A DNA stretch of 59,071 bases. It comes from a virus. This document shows, piece after piece, positions 49,436-56,770 of this stretch. The first letter of the stretch is position 1, and the number at the start of each line of letters is the position of its first letter. The stretch is from positions 1 to 59,071 of IMG/VR virus record IMGVR_UViG_3300049053_000020; one strand, written 5' to 3'. Under the pieces are notes generated by a model that was given only the letters and a program-made list of their open reading frames with translations, made no database searches and was not told where the DNA came from. Both the position numbers and the translations under genes were made by a program.

Positions 49436-49509
49436 AGACACTCAGGATTCGAACAAGGAATCTTGCGGTTACGTTACCCGCCTGTTTTATCCAGTTAAAC
49501 TAAGTGCCT
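49436..49509 (-). tRNA. tRNA-like element, probably degenerate
   Basis: On the minus strand a 7-bp acceptor stem (AGGCACT with AGTGTCT) encloses a good D-arm (TTTA-ACTGGA-TAAA), a GCGG/CCGC stem with an enlarged 9-base loop containing GTAACG, and the T-loop text GTTCGAATC. The T stem does not pair and the anticodon loop is not standard, so I assign no amino acid. It lies between an HNH gene and a membrane-protein gene. Confidence 0.4.
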
Positions 49510-49523
49510 AGTTCGCCGCTCAC

Positions 49524-49976
49524 TTACCTGATAACATTCAGTGAAGCAAATTCTTTATGAAGTTCTTTAGCTGCATTATTGTAAGCGATAGCGGCATCAT
49601 TTTCATTAATGAAATAACCCAAATGGCGCCTACTATTATTGTGTTTAATTTGCGCCTGCCATTTGCCCTCCAATTTGTGCCAACTAACCCCTCTGTATTT
49701 TGATGTTCCGGAGATACGCTTAACTACATTTCTATTGTTTTCTGCTATAGTACACTGCCTAAGATTGGCTCTTCGATTATCCAAGCCGTTTCCGTTCTTG
49801 TGATCAACGAGTATATTTTTGTCCATCAACCCTAGAATGACCCTATGCATCATACCTTTTTTATTTCTGGCATATCTCGTATACTTTTTTACTGATATCC
49901 ACCAATTAATCCCTTTTATCAAGTTATAGTCATCGTCGTCAATTAATACTTTGCAGCCATGAATTATTAACTCCAT
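49524..49976 (-). CDS. HNH homing endonuclease with AP2 domain
   Basis: 150 residues. HNH core: MHRVILGLMDKNILVDHKNGNGLDNRRANLRQ with NN pairs; then AP2: SKYRGVSWHKLEGKWQAQI and RHLGYFINENDAAIAYNNAAKELH. This is a common free-standing homing endonuclease of phages. Downstream lies a tRNA-like element. Confidence 0.85.
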   Translation of the reverse strand: MELIIHGCKVLIDDDDYNLIKGINWWISVKKYTRYARNKKGMMHRVILGLMDKNILVDHKNGNGLDNRRANLRQCTIAENNRNVVKRISGTSKYRGVSWHKLEGKWQAQIKHNNSRRHLGYFINENDAAIAYNNAAKELHKEFASLNVIR

Positions 49977-50014
49977 AATGAACGCTATTAATCAATTAAA
50001 GAGCTTTTAAATAA

Positions 50015-50048
50015 GCGCCCACTGGGTAAGAGTACGGATGTGAGGCGC
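50015..50048 (-). terminator. Hairpin after the gene at 50067
   Basis: GCGCC-CAC pairs with GTG-A-GGCGC around a 17-base loop; on the minus strand TTATTTAAAAG follows. Weak terminator candidate before the HNH gene. Confidence 0.42.
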
Positions 50049-50066
50049 TGTGAACCTGTCCTATAA

Positions 50067-50360
50067 TTATTTTATATAAGGCGCAAAGCCTGTTAATATT
50101 CCTGTCATTACATCCGCTGGTCTATTATCCCAATAGTCTTTTGCATTACCTCTCGCCGCCGCCTCTGCATCCCTTACCAATCTCTCACGGTCGGTAATGG
50201 CGATTAATAAGGTCGGGCCCATTTCGATGCCATAGACCTCAACTATTATGTCATGCCCCCACCTCATTGTTCCATAGCTCACAGTTGCATAGTTGTCGTC
50301 AGCGAACTTGAAGCCGTACAGTGACGGGTCGATGTGGAGTTGAAATTCGAGGGTGGTCAT
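50067..50360 (-). CDS. Hypothetical early protein
   Basis: 97 residues, beta-rich first half (LEFQLHIDPSLYGFKFADDNYATVSYG) and helical second half (DRERLVRDAEAAARGNAKDYW). Not recognised. Confidence 0.5.
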   Translation of the reverse strand: MTTLEFQLHIDPSLYGFKFADDNYATVSYGTMRWGHDIIVEVYGIEMGPTLLIAITDRERLVRDAEAAARGNAKDYWDNRPADVMTGILTGFAPYIK

Positions 50361-50363
50361 GGG

Positions 50364-50588
50364 TTAGGGTTTTGATAGTTCGTTAAGAAGAGCATCAGCA
50401 TAATGAATTGCTGCCTTTGCGGTGTTCATCGTTGTTACAATATCTTTTGGCCGGGAAGGGCAATTGTAATCTGGGTTCGCTAACAATCCCTGTAAGGCCT
50501 TTGCTGCGAAATATTCGCGTTTAGTTAATCCATTAAGGCCAATGTTTTCTGTTACAGGGTATGCTGGCATGTTCTTATTATCTTCCAT
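50364..50588 (-). CDS. Small phage accessory protein (MPAYP type)
   Basis: 74 residues from the ATG at 50588. NMPAYPVTENIGLNGLTKREYFAAKALQGLLANP is the signature of a small protein common in phages and prophages. Function unknown. It overlaps the upstream gene by 11 bases. Confidence 0.6.
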   Translation of the reverse strand: MEDNKNMPAYPVTENIGLNGLTKREYFAAKALQGLLANPDYNCPSRPKDIVTTMNTAKAAIHYADALLNELSKP

Positions 50589-50766
50589 CTTTGCCTTTAT
50601 TAAAATGTTTAAAAAACGTTTCGTCCGCCGCCTCTCTCCCTTGCTCGTCAAACACTCTCATATACTCCGCAATCGCCTTATCTTCGAGGGCCTGCATGGA
50701 GCCGCGACGGATGGCTTTGAGGCGGTGGTAGTCGGTGATTTTATCTGGGTGGTCAAGGTTGAGCAT
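50578..50766 (-). CDS. Small helical early protein
   Basis: 62 residues, basic and helical (DYHRLKAIRRGSMQALEDKAIAEYM). Starts MLNLDHPDK. Unknown. Confidence 0.47.
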   Translation of the reverse strand: MLNLDHPDKITDYHRLKAIRRGSMQALEDKAIAEYMRVFDEQGREAADETFFKHFNKGKDGR

Positions 50767-50770
50767 ATAC

Positions 50771-50965
50771 CTAGTTTAAATAAACTAACACAGGTGTTCG
50801 TAAGTGATAAGTGCAATCGGTATAACAAGGGTCAATCTCGACATCACGTATCAGCCACAATACATCAGTGATCTTTAAATGAGCTTTTCGTTGCTTTATA
50901 AACCCCATAGCATCGTCGGTGCCTGTTAGTGACCACCCTTTAATATCGATACGATAATACCTCAC
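50771..50965 (-). CDS. Small early protein
   Basis: 64 residues, alpha/beta, MRYYRIDIKGWSLTGTDDAM; three beta strands suggested at both ends. ATGA overlap with the upstream gene. Unknown. Confidence 0.47.
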   Translation of the reverse strand: MRYYRIDIKGWSLTGTDDAMGFIKQRKAHLKITDVLWLIRDVEIDPCYTDCTYHLRTPVLVYLN

Positions 50966-51168
50966 TTTAATAATTTCAAAGACTTCTTATAATCTGCAAT
51001 AGCGGCGTTATGATTCTTGATTTCATCTTTAAGAGCCTGGGCATAGTCCTTACTATATACGCCTTTGTTATCTTCAAGGTCTGACTTGAGTATATAAACG
51101 ATTAGCGCTCTTTCCGCTATCTGGGTTTGAAATACTAGCTTTTGCTCCTTGGGTGTTAGGTCAGGCAT
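50962..51168 (-). CDS. Small coiled-coil early protein
   Basis: 68 residues, helical throughout (LKDEIKNHNAAIADYKKSLKLLK at the end). MPDLTPKEQKLVFQ start. Unknown. Confidence 0.48.
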   Translation of the reverse strand: MPDLTPKEQKLVFQTQIAERALIVYILKSDLEDNKGVYSKDYAQALKDEIKNHNAAIADYKKSLKLLK

Positions 51169-51174
51169 GGTTAA

Positions 51175-51255
51175 CTATTTTTGAAGATTCATAATCCTTT
51201 CGCAAGCTCTCAGCGCCTGCTCAACGGTCAGGGGTACGGTGTTTCGGTCTTTCAT
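51175..51255 (-). CDS. Very small early gene
   Basis: 26 residues, MKDRNTVPLTVEQALRACER with a helical end, set between two tightly packed genes. Short, but protein-like and well placed. The 36 bases before it carry no other feature. Confidence 0.35.
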   Translation of the reverse strand: MKDRNTVPLTVEQALRACERIMNLQK

Positions 51256-51291
51256 ACATGTTGCGGTTACAGGTTTGTCACAGGGCTAATG

Positions 51292-51486
51292 TTATTTAAT
51301 GTCGATCCTGATCTTAATGCCCTCTTTTGTGATCACAAAGCCAGTGATCTGTTCGTCATCGTCAAGATCGCAATGTTGGATCAATAACCTTCTTATCCAC
51401 TCGAAGCTCGTACTGGTGAACTCCCCATCAGTATCAATATCTGATTCTTTTTTACCGTCGAAAGGGATGATTAGTTTGTCAATCAT
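51292..51486 (-). CDS. Small early protein
   Basis: 64 residues, acidic (DTDGEFTSTSFEWIRRLLIQHCDLDDDE), ending in a strand (FVITKEGIKIRIDIK). Could be a DNA-mimic-type small acidic protein, but that is only composition. Confidence 0.48.
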   Translation of the reverse strand: MIDKLIIPFDGKKESDIDTDGEFTSTSFEWIRRLLIQHCDLDDDEQITGFVITKEGIKIRIDIK

Positions 51487-51495
51487 GGTATTGGG

Positions 51496-51777
51496 TTAAC
51501 AGGTCACTGTTTCTGAATTCAAAGATTCCAGCTTCTCCATCATACGAGGTACATTGTAATAATAATTGGTGCAGATATTGTCAGCATCCGCGCTCTTTTC
51601 AAAAGGAATGCTAATAACCTTCTCAACCGTGTAAGGTGTCAATCCAACAACAGTAACGTTTTTGCCGTCCTTAGTTTTCGGAAGGTTTATAAGCGGACCA
51701 TCAAACACGAAGGGCAAACCAAAAGAAACAGTACACTCTTTAGTGTTATAGTTGGTGTGAAAACAAGTAAGTTCCAT
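51496..51777 (-). CDS. Hypothetical early protein
   Basis: 93 residues, beta-rich (ECTVSFGLPFVFDGPLINLPKTKDGKNVTVVGLTPYTV). Not recognised; no signal or membrane segment. Confidence 0.48.
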   Translation of the reverse strand: MELTCFHTNYNTKECTVSFGLPFVFDGPLINLPKTKDGKNVTVVGLTPYTVEKVISIPFEKSADADNICTNYYYNVPRMMEKLESLNSETVTC

Positions 51778-51795
51778 GGAAATAATAATTGAGGG

Positions 51796-51963
51796 TTAAT
51801 TATGACTTGTAATTTCTTTCGCTTCAGCCTCAATCACCTCACCCGGCGCTGATTTCTTCGCCCGATCAATTGCTCGTTCACTGTTATACGCTGGTATCAC
51901 TGTTGATAAGACGTGAGTGTGATCGTTGATAATGTACTTAAGGGTTACGCGGTACGGTTTCAT
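51796..51963 (-). CDS. Small early protein
   Basis: 55 residues from the ATG at 51963 (MKPYRVTLKYIINDHTHVLS), then AYNSERAIDRAKKSAPGEVI. The pattern strand-helix resembles small proteins that bind nucleic acid, but no family is known to me. Confidence 0.45.
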   Translation of the reverse strand: MKPYRVTLKYIINDHTHVLSTVIPAYNSERAIDRAKKSAPGEVIEAEAKEITSHN

Positions 51964-51982
51964 GGGGTGTGGATTGTTACGG

Positions 51983-52060
51983 TTACTGAAATAATGAGTT
52001 AACAAAATAGATGGCGGCAATAATTACGGCGCCTAATAAAACAGTGTAGAGTTTTTTCAT
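51983..52060 (-). CDS. Tiny membrane peptide
   Basis: 25 residues, MKKLYTVLLGAVIIAAIYFV then NSLFQ: a single membrane helix. It sits between the early regulators and the small early genes. Supported only by composition and place. Confidence 0.38.
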   Translation of the reverse strand: MKKLYTVLLGAVIIAAIYFVNSLFQ

Positions 52061-52076
52061 GATGTTATGTTTGATG

Positions 52077-52316
52077 TTAGGAAACTTTTTTGATGAACTG
52101 TTCGGGTATAGATTCGAGTTTGTAGAGGTAGCCGCCGCCGGGGCTTTCTTTATACTCAATAATATGTTGTTGCCTTGCCATCTGTAGCTTACTCTTATTC
52201 CATCCTGTCACATCAGATACCCAGCTACAGCTTACCCAGGTTTCCTTGTCCTGCACCTTCTTCAAACTCTGCACTTCACGTAACAGGCGGTCTATCTTTT
52301 TTTCGATGTCAGACAT
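52077..52316 (-). CDS. Excisionase/MerR-like DNA-binding protein
   Basis: 79 residues. A coiled coil (IEKKIDRLLREVQSLKKV) leads to TWVSCSWVSDVTGWNKSKLQMARQQHIIEYKES, a winged helix like those of excisionase-type proteins common in Bacteroidota mobile elements. It may control early genes or excision. Confidence 0.58.
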   Translation of the reverse strand: MSDIEKKIDRLLREVQSLKKVQDKETWVSCSWVSDVTGWNKSKLQMARQQHIIEYKESPGGGYLYKLESIPEQFIKKVS

Positions 52317-52378
52317 AAAATATTGTTAAGTGAGTTGGTTGGGCTTTGACGTATGAAACTTTTTTAGCAGGTTTGCGA

Positions 52379-52594
52379 CTACTTTACTGGCTCGGGTTGT
52401 TCGAGCAAATCCTTATCCTCCATACATAATTCTTCCCGTAAAACTGATAGCGCAGAAGGGGTTGTAAGGGGGCCGTTTTTCTTGTTCTTCTCAACTAAAC
52501 GGCCTACCCAATACTCTGAAAACCCCAGAGCTATCGCCAACTTTTGCTTGGTCTCCCGTGTGATCTTCTTGATAGCCTTTTTAGAAAGTTTCAT
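52379..52594 (-). CDS. Cro-like early regulator
   Basis: 71 residues. KKITRETKQKLAIALGFSEYWVGRLVEKNKK is a helix-turn-helix of the lambda-repressor type. It is the first leftward gene, divergent from the CI-like gene with 120 bp between their starts, which is the classic Cro/CI layout. It would repress the lysogeny promoter. Confidence 0.65.
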   Translation of the reverse strand: MKLSKKAIKKITRETKQKLAIALGFSEYWVGRLVEKNKKNGPLTTPSALSVLREELCMEDKDLLEQPEPVK

Positions 52595-52619
52595 CCTATA
52601 ATCTGTTTTAGTATATTCG

Positions 52620-52714
52620 TTGAATCGTTTGTTGAAACAAATGTAGAACGTTTATGTAACGTTTCAAAATTTCAATGGAACATTTTTAGAACTATTTATG
52701 AAACATTGTTGCAA
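52620..52714. promoter_or_regulatory. Operator region between cro-like and ci-like genes
   Basis: Two AACGTT palindromes (52647-52652, 52658-52663) are spaced 11 bp, one helical turn. Related half-sites GAAAC/GTTTC and GAACATTT surround them (52633-52702). Likely repressor and Cro binding sites controlling both divergent promoters. Confidence 0.5.
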
Positions 52715-53215
52715 ATGTTAACCCAGGAGACAATAGAAAAGTTTTACAAAGACGTTGATTCGTTGAATATCAAGAAGAAGGGCGCAGCCATCACCAAGGC
52801 GACAGGTTTCCCCAAAAGTAATGTAAGTGAGTACCTTAATAGAAAGAAGGTGCCAAGTGAAAACTTTATAATAGCTTTTTACGATAACATGAGTCACATG
52901 CTTGCAAAAAGTTCTACAGATGTTACATTTAAATCTAACAGTACAAGCGACGGGATAGCGGATAAGTACATTGCCTTGTTAGAGAATAACGACAAATTTT
53001 TTAAGAACGAGTACGCTCAGATGCTACTTAGTTTAAAAGAATTAATTGGCTTGAATAAGAAACAGGAGGCACTATTGAAATTGAATTTACAACATGTTGG
53101 GGCTGTAGAGGCATTACAGAAAGGTGTTGAGCCGGAGGTTGTTCAAGAACAAATAAACAATCAAATCGCCGACATGGGGGCTTCTGAAGAAACGGACAAC
53201 GACGTTGACAATTAA
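52715..53215 (+). CDS. CI-like repressor
   Basis: 166 residues from the ATG at 52715. The N-terminus has a helix-turn-helix (GAAITKATGFPKSNVSEYLNRKKVPSENFIIAFYDN). The C-terminal half is a coiled coil (LLENNDKFFKNEYAQMLLSLKE and LEAVQ-like repeats) for oligomerisation, not a LexA-type peptidase. So it lacks the RecA-induced self-cleavage domain, and induction may work differently. Confidence 0.68.
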   Translation: MLTQETIEKFYKDVDSLNIKKKGAAITKATGFPKSNVSEYLNRKKVPSENFIIAFYDNMSHMLAKSSTDVTFKSNSTSDGIADKYIALLENNDKFFKNEYAQMLLSLKELIGLNKKQEALLKLNLQHVGAVEALQKGVEPEVVQEQINNQIADMGASEETDNDVDN

Positions 53216-53898
53216 GACAGCTATTAGGGAGCCGAATAGCATTCATGGCAGTAGCAGTTAAATATTTATGTTGCGCCTCTGGAGAGGGTGTCTGATAGAA
53301 AAACAGCGCGGCCTCATTGCAGGATCTAGGCCCTGGCAGGCCCCGCAACCACAACTACATGCCGCGCCGATAAGGCGCCACTGTAGCTACCGGATTGCGT
53401 AAGAAAACTGCCAGGTTTAGATCGCGAGGTAGTACAATAACAATATTTTTATAGCTGGGGTTAACCAGCAGAAGGCCGCAAAAGTAATTAAAATAGATTA
53501 CCCCGAGGGTGAAAAATAAAGTCGCATGGTCTGGTACTTTAAGGGCGCGTTAGGAATTAGTTATCAGTTCTCGGAAAAGGTTTCTGTTCTCGTAGGTTGG
53601 GATAATAAATTTAGTAAATATTTGATGGAGAAAAAATTTAGGAAGTCACTTAATCACATTTTAACATTATACCGCAATTATACCCACTTAGTTTAAGGGT
53701 TTATATATATTAAAGTTATAACTCTAACATGTATGATTAAACTATTCTTTTCTTGTTTTTTTAATCCATGCCAATTAATACTATCACAAACGATAGCGCT
53801 TATGAATATGTTTACATTATTAGCAATCCTATTTTATCGATCTCAATCAACACTATATCTAAACAATAATTATATTAATAACCCTCAATAATACACAT
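53216..53898. other. 683-bp region between repressor and morons, mostly gene-free
   Basis: It starts with a GC-rich part holding an inverted repeat, GCGCGGC (53306-53312) and GCCGCGC (53361-53367), possibly a structured RNA or terminator after the repressor. The rest is AT-rich, with one short frame (53526-53696) and another open stretch before it (KAAKVIKIDYPEGEK). It looks like decayed coding DNA followed by a moron promoter region. Confidence 0.45.
53526..53696 (+). pseudogene. Short frame resembling an outer-membrane protein remnant
   Basis: 56 residues: MVWYFKGALGISYQFSEKVS then VLVGWDNKF and a basic end. The GALGISYQFSEKVSVLVGWD stretch looks like beta-barrel strands of a Bacteroidota outer-membrane protein, without its signal or remaining strands. 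Could be a fragment brought from a host or a chance frame. Confidence 0.3.
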
Positions 53899-54489
53899 AT
53901 GAAGCATTTGATGATTGCTATTTTCTTCTTTGTAAAAAGCGTTTATAGTTATTCACAGGACACATTGCATTATGCATTTTCTCTTAAGGATAATAAAATA
54001 TATTATGAGCGCATAGTGGATGTTCCTGGTAAGAAAAAAGAAAATTTATACACGATTGCTAAATCGTGGGGAGTAAACAATTTTAATTCCCAGAAGGATG
54101 TCATGCAAGCTGACGATAAAGAGTCTGGCATCTTAGCGTATAAATTCTTTTTTAAAAAAGCATTTCACCAACCAAAACTTCTTGGTGTAGAAAATATTAT
54201 GGATTGGCAATACTGGCAGGTAATGAAGGTTTTTTTGAAAGATGAAAAAGCGAAAATTATCATCGAAGATGTTCAACTAAAAGATATTGGCTATAGCGGC
54301 TACACGATAGAAACATTTAAAAGTTCAACTGAGTCTTATTTCAAAAAAAACATGATGGGAAAGGGGTATCGGGAGAAGTATTACGCGGAAACATATAAAA
54401 GTTTTAAAAATGCGAATAGTGAGATATTAGCGATTATGGATAGTTTAGAAAAAACCCTTAAATCGGGAAAGTCTGATTTCGATTTTTAA
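53899..54489 (+). CDS. Exported DUF4468-like protein (moron)
   Basis: 196 residues. Signal peptide MKHLMIAIFFFVKSVYSYSQ, then YERIVDVPGKKKENLYTIAKSWGVNNFNSQKDVMQADDKESGILAYKF, the DUF4468 pattern (a TBP-like fold found in exported Bacteroidota proteins). Expected in the periplasm. It is on the plus strand with its own AT-rich upstream region, so it could be made in the lysogen. Role unknown. Confidence 0.62.
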   Translation: MKHLMIAIFFFVKSVYSYSQDTLHYAFSLKDNKIYYERIVDVPGKKKENLYTIAKSWGVNNFNSQKDVMQADDKESGILAYKFFFKKAFHQPKLLGVENIMDWQYWQVMKVFLKDEKAKIIIEDVQLKDIGYSGYTIETFKSSTESYFKKNMMGKGYREKYYAETYKSFKNANSEILAIMDSLEKTLKSGKSDFDF

Positions 54490-54555
54490 CCAACCTTTCA
54501 ATACCCACCGCGCATACTGAGATTCCCGACATTTTTAACCATTTAAAAACTCAGT

Positions 54556-54807
54556 ATGAAGAAATTGTTTTTGAAAGTTCTTTTACCTTTTTTAATTATT
54601 GTTACCTCTTGTAGCAAGTCACCCGACCCCGAACCTCAAAATAATCCACCAAGCGGGTCTGGTTCAGGCAGCGGCACCGGCTCTGGTTCTTCAGGGGGAT
54701 GCGGTACTTATAATGGACATCCTGTTTATAAAGGCTCTGGTGGCGGGTGTTATTATATAAATAGTAATGGCAACAAAACGTATGTATCTGGCAGTTATTG
54801 CTGCTAA
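54556..54807 (+). CDS. Small Gly/Ser-rich lipoprotein (moron)
   Basis: 83 residues. MKKLFLKVLLPFLIIVTSC is a lipoprotein signal with Cys19 as the anchor. A Gly/Ser linker (35-51) leads to CGTYNGHPVYKGSGGGCYYI and NSNGNKTYVSGSYCC, a small repeat-like module seen in exported proteins and phage adaptors. Probably exposed on the cell surface or in the periplasm. A superinfection-blocking role is possible but unproven. Confidence 0.6.
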   Translation: MKKLFLKVLLPFLIIVTSCSKSPDPEPQNNPPSGSGSGSGTGSGSSGGCGTYNGHPVYKGSGGGCYYINSNGNKTYVSGSYCC

Positions 54808-54829
54808 CACCAACCCAACCAAACAGCAC

Positions 54830-54919
54830 ATGAAACCCCACTACCGCGACCAGCTTATTTTAGGGCTGATTATCGCCGGACTTATTGTACTTTGGCGCCT
54901 GGCCGTGTGGCTTTTTTAG
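54830..54919 (+). CDS. Possible tiny membrane peptide overlapping the integrase end
   Basis: 29 residues, MKPHYRDQLILGLIIAGLIV followed by LWRLAVWLF. It follows the lipoprotein gene by 22 bases but overlaps the last 38 bases of the convergent integrase gene. Plausible but weak. Confidence 0.3.
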   Translation: MKPHYRDQLILGLIIAGLIVLWRLAVWLF

Positions 54920-56060
54920 TCCACGCCCCAAAACATTCCTTATCAATCTTGCGGTTGGTTATTTTATAGTAGTTTTCAACGCAGGTCTTAATTGTGATCC
55001 CCATCAACTCGCTGCATGTCTCGGCACTAATTCCTTGATCAGCACACATAGTAATGGCGAATGTATGCCGACCTGTATGTGTTGTTATCTTCTTTTTAAT
55101 GCCGCCTACATTCTTTAATGTGCGGTTTATTTCCTGTTCTGTGATAATTAGCGGCTGCGCTTTTACGTGCTCAAGGTGATTAGCTAACCGTCCCACAACC
55201 GGCATTGTCACCCATTCACCGTTCTTTTTTGCACGCAGGTATAGTCGGCCATCCTTTACGTGCTGGTCGTAATTGAATTGCTGCCAATCGGATAAGCGAA
55301 GGCCGGAGTAACACCCTAACAGGAAGTAGGTAAGCGTTTGCTTTAAGGTGCTGTTACTGGTCTTACTCAGTACATCTTCAAGATGATCAAGCTCCTGAAG
55401 TGTCAGGTAGTCTTTATGAGGCGCATCGTACTCTGGATTCTCGTAGGTTGAGAATGGGTAACAAGCTGTTACCCCGCGTTTACGAGCGGCGTTAAAAAAG
55501 GTCTTGATTGTCTTCCAGATATTATGAATGTAGTTGCCTCCTAGACCCTCGCGCACCCCTGCAATCGGGTTGCGTAGATGACTTTCAAACTTAACCAGGT
55601 AGTCATGGGTAATTTCCTCAAAGGCTAGGGACCGGGAACCATGGTATTGCTCCAGGACTTTCAAATGCTTGCGGTAGTTGTCAAGGGTACCGCCTTCGCG
55701 CTTATGTTCCACTTCGGCAGCAAAAGCTTCAACGAACTCAAAGATATTGTGCAGGTCCGCTTTGGCAGTTACCAGGTTCTTAAGATGCGATGCTGTGATG
55801 TTTTCGCCTTTCACCTGGTGATCGACTATCCTTTTAATAATAGTCTGTTTGCGGGTGGTAATGTCGGGATTAATAACCGTGGCCTGCATGTGGCCGGCCC
55901 GGACCTGTTCAGCTTTCTTGTCCCAGAGTTTGGGATCTATGAAATGACCAGTAGATATGTAGGACTGCTTACGATTTATAGTTATTCGAATATAAATCGG
56001 ATATTGCCCTTTGGCGTTGGCAGGTCGGTAGAGTATGAGGCTGACTGAGTATTTAAACAT
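54882..56060 (-). CDS. Tyrosine recombinase (phage integrase)
   Basis: 392 residues. An arm-binding N-terminal domain (1-95, QYPIYIRITINRKQSYISTG), a SAM-like core-binding domain (100-200), and a catalytic domain with Arg255 (SGLRLSDW), HTGRH (His328, Arg331) and the nucleophile Tyr364 or Tyr365 (VENYYKI). It matches Bacteroidota phage and ICE integrases (Arm-DNA-bind_5, Phage_int_SAM_5). Next to the candidate attP. It confirms a temperate life cycle. Confidence 0.9.
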   Translation of the reverse strand: MFKYSVSLILYRPANAKGQYPIYIRITINRKQSYISTGHFIDPKLWDKKAEQVRAGHMQATVINPDITTRKQTIIKRIVDHQVKGENITASHLKNLVTAKADLHNIFEFVEAFAAEVEHKREGGTLDNYRKHLKVLEQYHGSRSLAFEEITHDYLVKFESHLRNPIAGVREGLGGNYIHNIWKTIKTFFNAARKRGVTACYPFSTYENPEYDAPHKDYLTLQELDHLEDVLSKTSNSTLKQTLTYFLLGCYSGLRLSDWQQFNYDQHVKDGRLYLRAKKNGEWVTMPVVGRLANHLEHVKAQPLIITEQEINRTLKNVGGIKKKITTHTGRHTFAITMCADQGISAETCSELMGITIKTCVENYYKITNRKIDKECFGAWTKKATRPGAKVQ

Positions 56061-56299
56061 TACTTATACATTACTCATACAATTTAGGCTTTTTGAAATA
56101 CTTTTCTACTCCTTTATTTTCTTTCTCATTCTCGGCTAAAGCCCGTCAGTACTGCATTTAATGAGAAAACCCGCGACTAGCGCGGGTTTCGAAAAAGTGC
56201 CATAGAGGTCCCGACCAGGTGCGAATCATACCTCATATGCAATTGATTATCATTGCTATGCTATGTACATAATTACTCATACTCATACATGCCTTATAC
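56059..56299. other. Candidate attP site
   Basis: Repeats of ATTACTYATAC lie on both sides: 56059-56069 and 56070-56080 (tandem), then 56272-56282, ACTCATAC 56281-56288 and CTTATAC 56293-56299. They resemble arm-type integrase sites. Between them, 56190-56232 holds a tRNA-3'-end-like text (GAGGTCCCGACCAGGTGCGA) flanked by GAGGT/ACCTC, the likely core. It starts at the integrase start codon. No complete tRNA is present. Confidence 0.55.
56167..56189. terminator. Perfect hairpin next to attP core
   Basis: AAACCCGCG and CGCGGGTTT (9 bp) around ACTAG. It can act in either direction (TTTTC after it on the minus strand, TTTC on the plus). It lies between two divergent genes, where a terminator is unneeded, so it may be copied host DNA from the insertion site. 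Confidence 0.6.
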
Positions 56300-56338
56300 G
56301 ATAATCATATTTTCTCCCCTTTTCCCGACCTTCGCCGA

Positions 56339-56632
56339 ATGAAAGACCCGCGTTACCAAACTATCAAAGGACTCCTGAAGGCCGGAGCAATCAAACAATT
56401 CACAGATATATTCGCCTGGATTCCCTATACTGTACTAGCTACCGATTACGGCACTAACAACAACCGGATGAAGAAGATGATCAAAGACCCTTCGCTATGG
56501 CAATTGGCTGAAGTGTATAAATTAGCAGAGTTGATAGAGTATGATGCCAAGAAGCTGGCATTAATGGCGGTTGAGCAGGTGGAGAGGATGAAGAAAGAAA
56601 GCCCAGACTCTGAGCAGTCCGAGGAAGTGTAA
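56339..56632 (+). CDS. Small regulator found beside Bacteroidota integrases
   Basis: 97 residues. The N-terminal MKDPRYQTIKGLLKAGAIKQ FTDIF helix pair and IPYTVLATDYGTNNNRMKKM resemble a family of small helix-turn-helix proteins near integrases in Bacteroidota (DPRY..IK.L...G.I..F..IF..IP). It ends in an acidic helix. It could control integrase or the cassette. Confidence 0.6.
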   Translation: MKDPRYQTIKGLLKAGAIKQFTDIFAWIPYTVLATDYGTNNNRMKKMIKDPSLWQLAEVYKLAELIEYDAKKLALMAVEQVERMKKESPDSEQSEEV

Positions 56633-56722
56633 TATTTCACAAAGAAAGTGACAAGGTAGGCAATAGTTGAATTGATCGTGGTCAAGAAGTTGGGGGAATA
56701 GGTATCCGTTTATACGTATATT

Positions 56723-56736
56723 CCATTTTATCGTAT
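56723..56736 (+). promoter_or_regulatory. Shared upstream motif, copy 1
   Basis: CCATTTTATCGTAT, 34 bp before the GIY-YIG gene, repeated at 57637-57650. In both copies TATACG lies upstream and an AT-rich tract downstream, so it may be a promoter or operator. Bases 56633-56722 hold nothing else. Confidence 0.5.
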
Positions 56737-56770
56737 TACCTTCATTTCCTTAAATGGATTAATATTTTAC

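Noticed and set aside
56190-56232. A complete tRNA gene at the attP core
   Set aside because: Only a T-arm/3'-end-like text is present; stems do not pair and no anticodon arm is found.
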